From contig NZ_JAHVAH010000001.1 of the NCBI RefSeq assembly GCF_019264355.1, positions 728,001 through 792,000 of the forward strand: a stretch of DNA of 64,000 nt, written 5' to 3'. Both the position numbers and the translations under genes were made by a program. Under the pieces are notes generated by a model. The model made no database searches and had not been told where the DNA came from. It saw only the letters and a program-made list of their open reading frames with translations. This DNA is from Sphingomicrobium clamense. GTDB lineage: Bacteria; Pseudomonadota; Alphaproteobacteria; Sphingomonadales; Sphingomonadaceae. This document shows, one piece after another, positions 56,761-64,000 of this stretch; the first letter of the stretch is position 1; each line of letters starts with the position of its first letter.

Positions 56761-57258
56761 ATGACGAGCGAAGATGACCAAAACATGGCGGAATCAGAGG
56801 AAAACCGGCCCGGCGGCGCGGTGCCCGACCCGGACAATCCCGGCTGGCTGTGCTGGCCGCACATCCCGCCCGAGAAATTCGCCGCACAGATCGGCGTCCT
56901 GTCCTTCAAGCCCGAGGGTGAGGGACAGGCCCGCGTGCGCATGCAGGTCGAAGACCGCCACATGAACCCCGGCGGCTCGATACACGGCGGCGCGGTGATG
57001 AGCTTCATCGACATGGCGCTGTTCGCGGGCGGGCGCTGCGCAGGCATGGCGGAAGGCCATTACGTGACGCTCGAAATGTCCACCCGCTTCCTCAAGCGCG
57101 GGTCGGCGGGTAAGCCTCTCGACGCTGTTGTGCGCATCAATCGCCAGACGCCCGGCGGGCTGGTCTTCATCGCCGGTCATTGCGAGCAGGATGGCGAGCC
57201 CTGCTACGACTTTCACGGCACGCTTAAGCGCGTGCGCGACCCGCGCGACAAGAAGTGA
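56761..57258 (+). CDS. PaaI-family hotdog thioesterase
   Basis: The 165-aa protein has the hotdog-fold PaaI/YbgC-like motifs MNPGGSIHGGAVMSFIDMAL, YVTLEMSTRFLKRG and GGLVFIAGHCEQDGEPCYDF. It would hydrolyse acyl-CoA esters; the physiological substrate is not evident. An ATG at 56785 is an alternative start. The stop overlaps the zapE GTG. Confidence 0.85.
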   Translation: MTSEDDQNMAESEENRPGGAVPDPDNPGWLCWPHIPPEKFAAQIGVLSFKPEGEGQARVRMQVEDRHMNPGGSIHGGAVMSFIDMALFAGGRCAGMAEGHYVTLEMSTRFLKRGSAGKPLDAVVRINRQTPGGLVFIAGHCEQDGEPCYDFHGTLKRVRDPRDKK

Positions 57259-58364
57259 CCGGCGAGGTCGGCAAGGCCTATGCCGCGTTGGTCGAGGCGG
57301 GCGAGCTCAAGCCCGACGCCGACCAGGCCCGCGCGGTCGAGGCGCTCGACAAGTTCGCCGCCGACATGGGCCGCACGCGCAAGGGCTTCCTCAGCCGCCT
57401 GTTCGGCCGCGAAACCCCCGCACCGTGCGGCGTCTACATGTGGGGCGGGGTCGGGCGCGGCAAATCCATGCTGATGGACCTGGCCTTCGAGACGATCGAC
57501 GCCAGTCCCAAGCGCCGCGCGCACTTCCACGCCTTCATGCTCGAGGTGCACGCGCGCCTCAAAGAGAAACGCGATGCCGAGGTCGACGAGCCCCTGCTCG
57601 AAGTCGCCGCCGATATCGCGAAAGAAGCGCGCTTCCTCGCCTTTGACGAAATGATGGTCACCAACAGCGCCGACGCGATGATTATGAGCCGCCTGTTCAC
57701 CGCTTTGGTCGATGCCGGCGTGGGGATCGTCACGACCTCCAACCGCCCGCCGTCGGACCTCTACAAGGATGGGCTCAACCGCGAGCTTTTCGTGCCCTTC
57801 ATCCGCCTGATCGAGGCGCAGATGCAGGTCGTGCCGCTGAACGGGCCGACCGACTATCGGCTCGATCGCATGAAGGGGCTCGACCTGTGGCACGTGCCCA
57901 ACGGGCCGGAGGCGACCGAAGCGCTGAGCGACGCCTTCTTCCGCCTGACCGATTACGAGGTCGAGCGCGAGGCAGTGCCCTCGATGGAGCTCGACGTCGG
58001 AGCGGGCCGAAGCCTGCACGTGCCCAAGGCGCTCAAGGGCGTCGCGGTGTTCTCGTTCAAGCGTTTATGCGGCGAGGCGCGGGGCGCGGCCGACTATCTC
58101 GCCATCGCCCAGACCTTCCACACGGTGATCCTGGTCGGCATCCCGGTCATGGGCCCCGACATGCGCAACGAAGCCGCGCGCTTCGTCGCGCTGATCGACG
58201 CGCTCTACGAACATGGCGTGAAGCTGCTGGCCGCGGCGGACGCGGAGCCTGCCGCGCTCTACGAAGCGGGCGACGGCAGCTTCGAATTCGAACGCACCGT
58301 CAGCCGGCTCGAGGAAATGCAGAGCCTCGACTATCTCGAGGAAGGCCACGGCCTGCGCGAATGA
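57255..58364 (+). CDS. zapE: AFG1-family ATPase ZapE
   Basis: ZapE is an AAA-like ATPase that acts late in division under stress in E. coli and is related to mitochondrial AFG1. The 369-aa protein has Walker A GGVGRGKSMLMD, the Walker B FDEMMVTNSADAM, TSNRPPSDLYKDGLNRELFVPFI and a C-terminal VLVGIPVMG-like segment. The GTG start overlaps the thioesterase stop. Confidence 0.92.
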   Translation: MTGEVGKAYAALVEAGELKPDADQARAVEALDKFAADMGRTRKGFLSRLFGRETPAPCGVYMWGGVGRGKSMLMDLAFETIDASPKRRAHFHAFMLEVHARLKEKRDAEVDEPLLEVAADIAKEARFLAFDEMMVTNSADAMIMSRLFTALVDAGVGIVTTSNRPPSDLYKDGLNRELFVPFIRLIEAQMQVVPLNGPTDYRLDRMKGLDLWHVPNGPEATEALSDAFFRLTDYEVEREAVPSMELDVGAGRSLHVPKALKGVAVFSFKRLCGEARGAADYLAIAQTFHTVILVGIPVMGPDMRNEAARFVALIDALYEHGVKLLAAADAEPAALYEAGDGSFEFERTVSRLEEMQSLDYLEEGHGLRE

Positions 58365-58367
58365 ACA

Positions 58368-58399
58368 CGGGCCGCCCCGCGGTGAAGCGGAACGGCCCG
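58368..58399. terminator. hairpin between zapE and the convergent small gene
   Basis: CGGGCCG (58368-58374) pairs with CGGCCCG (58393-58399), with an inner CCGC/GCGG stem. No T tract follows on either strand, so it is a possible bidirectional terminator but not a classical one. Confidence 0.4.
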
Positions 58400-58424
58400 G
58401 TACGCATACTCTCGTGACGCGCGC

Positions 58425-58817
58425 CTAGAGGATCGCGCGAAGCACTTCGCGGACGACCATCGTGGTCGGATCGACGCGGTAGATGTAATTCTGGTCGTAG
58501 ATGTAGCGGCTGCGCGGATCGAGGTCGTAGCGGCGGCGATAATCGGACGGAATCTGGTTGTAAGGCGTCCAACGGTCGTAATTGGTCGGGAAACGGTGCC
58601 CGACGTCATACAACTTCTTGTACTGCCCCGGCGGCATGCATTGCGGGTTTTTCTTCGCAAGACCCGGCGGGCAGTGACGCGCCTGCTGGCCATAGTTGGA
58701 GCCATAGGGCTGGACCTGGCTGTGCTTGGCCTTGCCCTTGGCATGCGCGGGCTGCGCGGCGGCAGGCGTAGCGGCGAAAGCAACGGCCCCAAGGCCGAGC
58801 ATCAGAAACTTCTTCAT
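58425..58817 (-). CDS. small secreted protein of unknown function
   Basis: The 130-aa protein has a signal peptide (MKKFLMLGLGAVAFAATPAAA) and a Tyr/Pro/Arg-rich mature part (CPPGLAKKNPQCMPPGQYKK, YNQIPSDYRRRYDLDPRSRY) with two cysteines. It resembles small sphingomonad secreted proteins with an RcnB-like YDLDP region, but no function can be given. I use the ATG at 58817; the frame extends six codons further. AGGG lies eight bases upstream. Confidence 0.65.
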   Translation of the reverse strand: MKKFLMLGLGAVAFAATPAAAQPAHAKGKAKHSQVQPYGSNYGQQARHCPPGLAKKNPQCMPPGQYKKLYDVGHRFPTNYDRWTPYNQIPSDYRRRYDLDPRSRYIYDQNYIYRVDPTTMVVREVLRAIL

Positions 58818-58977
58818 GAGAGTATCCCTCTTCAAACGTTATGCCCAACCTACGCGGGAGCCGCTGAATTGTGCCTGAAATCGCCGTTCATGCTCGTGTA
58901 AACAGACTCGACTCACCTATGAAAATCGTCGTCCGGGCGTTAACCTGCGTCACCCGCCCCCGATGAAGGAAAACATG

Positions 58978-59475
58978 ATGCCGAACTTGCTCGCGATCAT
59001 CGCTCTCGCTTGTGCGGAACCCGCTGTGGCGGAGCATCCCGTGGCTGACACGGCGCAGGTCGCAGAGCCGATCGATGCCGCCAAATTCCTCGTCGGGGAC
59101 TGGGTCGGCGAGGGGATGGGCGGGCATGTCACCGAGACATGGTCCGCGCCCCATGGCGGGCAGATGGTCGGTCATTTCATGTATGCGCGCGAAGGTAAGC
59201 CGGTCTTTTACGAGATCATGCTGATCCGCCCCAACGAGGCCGGCTATCTCGAATTCCTCGTCAAGCATTTCAACGCCGACTTCACGGCGTGGGAAGAGAA
59301 GGACGAATGGGTCACCTTCGAGGGTCTCGCCGAGCGGCGCGAGGACCGTGCCCTGCGCTTCAACGGGCTGTCGCTGGTGCTCGATGAAAACGACGTGCTC
59401 ACCGCCACCGTCACCATGCGGCGCGGCGACGGCACGGTGAACGACGTGCCCTTCGTGATGAAGCGGGTCGATTAG
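58978..59475 (+). CDS. DUF6265-family secreted protein
   Basis: The 165-aa product begins with a short hydrophobic stretch (MPNLLAIIALACAEPAVAE), probably a signal. The family core is FLVGDWVGEGMGGHVTETWSAPHGGQMVGHF, followed by FYEIMLIRPNEAGYLEFLV and a C-terminal VMKRVD. The fold is a lipocalin-like barrel of unknown ligand. Three in-frame ATGs (58963, 58975, 58978) exist; AAGGA spacing favours the last. Confidence 0.75.
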   Translation: MPNLLAIIALACAEPAVAEHPVADTAQVAEPIDAAKFLVGDWVGEGMGGHVTETWSAPHGGQMVGHFMYAREGKPVFYEIMLIRPNEAGYLEFLVKHFNADFTAWEEKDEWVTFEGLAERREDRALRFNGLSLVLDENDVLTATVTMRRGDGTVNDVPFVMKRVD

Positions 59476-59525
59476 ACCCCAAATTTCGGTCCTTCGCGGT
59501 TGCGGGAAGCGCGGCGCTTGGCTAG

Positions 59526-60551
<1,026 letters not shown>

Positions 60552-60566
60552 GGACGGACACGACAT

Positions 60567-61451
60567 ATGAGCATTCTCGTCGACAAAAATACCAAGGTCA
60601 TCACCCAGGGGATGACCGGCGACACCGGCACCTTCCACACGCAGCAGGCGATGGACTACGGCACCAATATGGTCGCCGGCGTGACCCCCGGTAAGGGCGG
60701 TCAGGAGCATCTCGGCCTGCCCGTGTTCGACACCGTCGCCGAGGCGCGTGACGCGACCGGCGCGGACGCCTCGGTCATCTACGTTCCGCCCCCCTTCGCG
60801 GCGGACTCGATCCTCGAGGCGATCGCGGCGGAAATCCCGCTGATCGTGGCGATCACCGAAGGCATTCCGGTGCTCGACATGGTCAAGGTGAAGCGCGCGC
60901 TGCAGGGCTCGAAGTCGCGCCTGATCGGCCCGAACTGCCCGGGCGTCCTGACGCCGGACGAATGCAAGATCGGCATCATGCCGGGCAACATCTTCTCCAA
61001 GGGCAGCGTCGGCGTCGTCTCGCGCTCGGGCACGCTGACCTACGAAGCCGTGTTCCAGACGACCAATGAAGGCCTTGGCCAGACCACCGCGGTCGGCATT
61101 GGCGGCGACCCCGTTAACGGCACCAACTTCATCGACGTGCTCGAACTCTTCCTCGCCGACGATGCCACCGAGAGCATCATCATGATCGGCGAAATCGGCG
61201 GCAGCGCCGAGGAAGAAGCCGCCGCCTTCCTCGCCGACGAAGCCAAGAAGGGCCGCAGCAAGCCGACCGTCGGCTTCATCGCCGGTCGCACCGCGCCTCC
61301 GGGCCGTCGTATGGGCCATGCCGGCGCGATCGTGTCGGGCGGCAAGGGCGACGCGGAATCGAAGATCGCGGCGATGGAAGAAGCGGGCATCCGCGTCTCG
61401 CCGAGCCCCTCGGAACTGGGCACCACGCTGAAGGCGCTTTTGAACGGTTAG
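60567..61451 (+). CDS. sucD: succinyl-CoA ligase alpha subunit
   Basis: SucD with SucC converts succinyl-CoA to succinate with ATP or GTP formation. The 294-aa protein has [47 protein letters not shown] and [17 protein letters not shown] with the phosphorylated histidine. sucC is not next to it, although most bacteria place sucC immediately upstream. AAGGA precedes the ATG. Confidence 0.95.
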   Translation: MSILVDKNTKVITQGMTGDTGTFHTQQAMDYGTNMVAGVTPGKGGQEHLGLPVFDTVAEARDATGADASVIYVPPPFAADSILEAIAAEIPLIVAITEGIPVLDMVKVKRALQGSKSRLIGPNCPGVLTPDECKIGIMPGNIFSKGSVGVVSRSGTLTYEAVFQTTNEGLGQTTAVGIGGDPVNGTNFIDVLELFLADDATESIIMIGEIGGSAEEEAAAFLADEAKKGRSKPTVGFIAGRTAPPGRRMGHAGAIVSGGKGDAESKIAAMEEAGIRVSPSPSELGTTLKALLNG

Positions 61452-61502
61452 GGAACGGACCCACCTTCCCCTTCATTGCCCTCCTGAAAAGGCAGGAAAT
61501 AC

Positions 61503-64000
61503 ATGGACGCGATGAGCGTGGAACGCGAACAGGGACCCAGCTGGGCCCGCGACAATTGGCCGATCTCCGAACTGGACGACGCCAATCTCGGGCTCGATCC
61601 TACACAGGCGACCCTCGAGGAGGTGAAGGAAAAGGTCGCGGCCGCGATCCAGCAAACCGCCGGTGCGTCCGCCGCGACCGACATCGACGTCCAGAAGGCG
61701 GCCGACGCCTCGATCCGCGCGATGATGCTCATCCGCACCTATCGCGTGCGCGGCCATCTCGCCGCGCGGCTCGACCCGCTCGGCCTTGCGCACCACGAGT
61801 TTCCCAAGGAACTGACGCCCGAATGGCACGGCTTCACCTCGCTCGACGAGAAAGTCTGGCTGGGCGGCGTGCTCGGCTTCCAGAAGGCCTCGATCGCGCA
61901 GATCGTCGGCGTGCTCCAGGCCAATTATTGCGGCACGGTCGGCGTCGAATATATGCACATCAACGACCTAGAGGAGCGCCGCTTCCTCCAGGATCGGGTC
62001 GAGGGCAAGGACGCCGAAATCCACTTCACCCCCGAGGGTAAGCAGGCGATCCTCGCCAAGGTCATCGAGGGCGAGCAGTGGGAAAAATTCCTCGCGCGCA
62101 AATATGTCGGGACCAAGCGTTTCGGGCTCGACGGCGGGGAATCGATGATCCCGGCGCTCGAAGCGGTCATCAAATATGGCGGCCAGATGGGTGTCACCGA
62201 GATGACCATCGGCATGGCGCATCGCGGGCGCCTAAACGTGCTCGCCAACGTGATGGGCAAGCCCTACCGCGCCATCTTCCATGAATTTGCGGGCGGCGCG
62301 TCTAACCCCGAGGATGTCGGCGGGTCGGGCGACGTCAAATATCATCTCGGCACGTCGAGCGACCGCGAATTCGACGGCAACAATGTCCACCTGTCGCTCG
62401 TGCCCAACCCCTCGCACCTCGAGGCGGTCGATCCGGTCGTGCTGGGCAAGTGCCGCGCGGTCATGACGCTGCGCGGGGACAAGCATGGCAAGACGGTGCT
62501 GCCGATCCTGCTTCACGGCGATGCCGCCTTCGCCGGGCAGGGCATCGTTGCCGAATGCCTGATGATGAGCGGGCTGCAGGGCTATGCCACGGGCGGCACG
62601 CTCCATTTCGTCATCAACAACCAGATCGGCTTCACCACTAGCCCGCAATTCGCGCGCTCTTCGCCCTATCCGAGCGATATCGCCAAATCGATCCAGGCGC
62701 CGATTCTCCACGTCAACGGCGACGACCCCGAGGCGGTTACGTGGGCGTGCAAGGTCGCGATCGAGTATCGCCAGACCTTCGGGCGCGACATCGTCATCGA
62801 CATGTGGTGCTATCGCCGCTTCGGCCACAACGAGAGCGACGAGCCCAAATTCACCCAACCGATCATGTATGACGCAATCGGCAAGCATCGCCCGATCAGC
62901 GAGGTCTATTCGGAGCGGCTGCGCGACGAGGGCGTGATCGACGGCGACTGGGCGTCGAGCCACCAGAGCGAGTTCGTCGCGCATCTCGAAGAGGAATTCG
63001 AGGCCGGCAACGATTACGAGCCCGCCAAGGCCGATTGGTTCGGCGGCCGCTGGGCCAATCTGACCGTTCCCGACGAGGACGACCGCCGCCGCAACACCGG
63101 CACCGCGATCGAGCCCGACTGCTACGATAAGCTCACCGAGGTGCTCACCCACGTCCCCGAGGATCTCGACATCCACAAGACGTTGGGCCGTATCCTCAAG
63201 GCCAAGAAGAAGGCGCTGACGACCGGCGAGGGTATCGACTGGGCGACCGGCGAAGCACTGGCGTTCGGCAGCCTCGTCCTCGACGGCTACCAGGTGCGCT
63301 TGTCGGGCCAGGATTCAGGCCGCGGCACCTTCTCGCAGCGTCACGCGGTCTGGGTCGACCAGAAGACCGGCGAAAAATTCATCCCGCTGCGCGAGATGCG
63401 CACCGGCGGGCCGCGGTTCGAGGTCCGCGACAGCCCGCTGTCCGAATATGGCGTGCTCGGCTTCGAATATGGCTATTCGATCGCCGATCCGATGACGCTC
63501 AATCTGTGGGAAGCGCAGTTTGGCGACTTCGTGAACGGCGCGCAGATCATGATCGACCAGTTCATCAGCTCCGGCGAGGCCAAGTGGCTGCGCGCGAGCG
63601 GTCTCGTGATGCTTCTCCCTCACGGCTATGAGGGGCAGGGGCCCGAACATAGCTCGGCGCGCCCCGAACGCTTCCTGCAGCTATGCGCGGAAGACAATAT
63701 GCAGGTCTGCAACATCACCACGCCGGCCAACTATTTCCACGTGCTGCGCCGCCAGATGATGCGCGATTTCCGTAAACCCCTGATCATCATGACGCCCAAG
63801 TCGCTGCTGCGGCACAAGCAGGCGGTCTCGAACCGCGACGAGTTCGTCGGCGAAGGCCACTTCTTCCGCATCAAGTCGGATCTCAACCCGCCTGCGCCGA
63901 CCGAGACCAAGCGCCTCGTCCTGTGCACCGGCAAGGTCGCGTACGAGCTGATGGACGCGCGCGACGAGGCGGGCGATGAGCACACGCAGATCGTGCGCAT
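61503..64000 (+). CDS. sucA: 2-oxoglutarate dehydrogenase E1 component (3'-truncated by the window)
   Basis: SucA is the thiamine-diphosphate E1 subunit of the 2-oxoglutarate dehydrogenase complex. About 832 codons are present from MDAMSVEREQGPSWARDN. The frame is open throughout where I checked it: GMAHRGRLN, LLHGDAAFAGQG, HFVINNQIGFTTSP, YRRFGHNESDEP and GYEGQGPEHSSARPERFLQL are all in frame. The gene runs past position 64000. It follows sucD by 51 bases. Confidence 0.95.
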   Translation, partial: MDAMSVEREQGPSWARDNWPISELDDANLGLDPTQATLEEVKEKVAAAIQQTAGASAATDIDVQKAADASIRAMMLIRTYRVRGHLAARLDPLGLAHHEFPKELTPEWHGFTSLDEKVWLGGVLGFQKASIAQIVGVLQANYCGTVGVEYMHINDLEERRFLQDRVEGKDAEIHFTPEGKQAILAKVIEGEQWEKFLARKYVGTKRFGLDGGESMIPALEAVIKYGGQMGVTEMTIGMAHRGRLNVLANVMGKPYRAIFHEFAGGASNPEDVGGSGDVKYHLGTSSDREFDGNNVHLSLVPNPSHLEAVDPVVLGKCRAVMTLRGDKHGKTVLPILLHGDAAFAGQGIVAECLMMSGLQGYATGGTLHFVINNQIGFTTSPQFARSSPYPSDIAKSIQAPILHVNGDDPEAVTWACKVAIEYRQTFGRDIVIDMWCYRRFGHNESDEPKFTQPIMYDAIGKHRPISEVYSERLRDEGVIDGDWASSHQSEFVAHLEEEFEAGNDYEPAKADWFGGRWANLTVPDEDDRRRNTGTAIEPDCYDKLTEVLTHVPEDLDIHKTLGRILKAKKKALTTGEGIDWATGEALAFGSLVLDGYQVRLSGQDSGRGTFSQRHAVWVDQKTGEKFIPLREMRTGGPRFEVRDSPLSEYGVLGFEYGYSIADPMTLNLWEAQFGDFVNGAQIMIDQFISSGEAKWLRASGLVMLLPHGYEGQGPEHSSARPERFLQLCAEDNMQVCNITTPANYFHVLRRQMMRDFRKPLIIMTPKSLLRHKQAVSNRDEFVGEGHFFRIKSDLNPPAPTETKRLVLCTGKVAYELMDARDEAGDEHTQIVR

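Overview
The window is a gene-dense, GC-rich chromosomal segment of an alphaproteobacterium, most likely Sphingomonadales (family Sphingomonadaceae or a close relative). The evidence is the order and protein character of the dcw cluster, the nepR/phyP and phyR/ecfG general stress response locus, the argS-SPOR-nagZ-scpAB-tatABC block, frequent GTG starts with 4-base stop/start overlaps, and GANTC-rich promoters expected of a CcrM/GcrA organism. I see no tRNA, rRNA, CRISPR array, prophage or insertion sequence.

Layout. 1-7.5 kb: tail of an upstream gene, YffB-like reductase, DUF427 protein, a ChaN/erythromycin-esterase-like secreted protein with a methyltransferase-family membrane protein, panB, then the outer-membrane/GTPase group (YfgM-like, bamB, der) and an orphan Hpt protein. 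7.5-15.6 kb (mostly minus): an intergenic palindromic repeat, two tandem DUF418 membrane proteins, an iron group (bfd, bfr and a nitroreductase with the iodotyrosine-deiodinase active-site signature) behind a Fur-type palindrome, purL, and small lipoproteins. 15.6-33.9 kb: a complete dcw division/peptidoglycan cluster, mraZ-rsmH-ftsL-ftsI-murE-murF-mraY-murD-ftsW-murG-murC-murB-ddl-ftsQ-ftsA-ftsZ, translationally coupled nearly throughout, with MraZ-type repeats and a DnaA box upstream and six GANTC sites between ftsA and ftsZ. 34-39 kb: TPR/SPOR protein, dGTPase, TIP30-like oxidoreductase, M15 peptidase, and an ECF sigma factor with a DUF6768 partner. 39-45.3 kb: argS, SPOR protein, nagZ, scpA, scpB, tatABC.

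45.2-49.3 kb is the general stress response locus: nepR and a degenerate HisKA_2 kinase (PhyP-like) on minus, phyR and ecfG on plus, and a small NepR-like ORF after ecfG. Directly downstream of phyP I find a strong unannotated small-RNA candidate on the minus strand. It has an EcfG-type promoter (GGAAC-N16-CGTT), two hairpins with C-rich loops and an intrinsic terminator, and it overlaps the 3' end of tatC. This is the most interesting signal in the window.

49.4-64 kb: glnE, a Bcp peroxiredoxin, a 3-hydroxyisobutyrate-dehydrogenase-like reductase, an isolated sdhB, a flippase plus a CDP-glycerol-type glycerophosphotransferase, a thioesterase, zapE, two small secreted proteins, then TCA-cycle genes mdh, sucD and sucA (sucA runs off the window; sucC is not between mdh and sucD).
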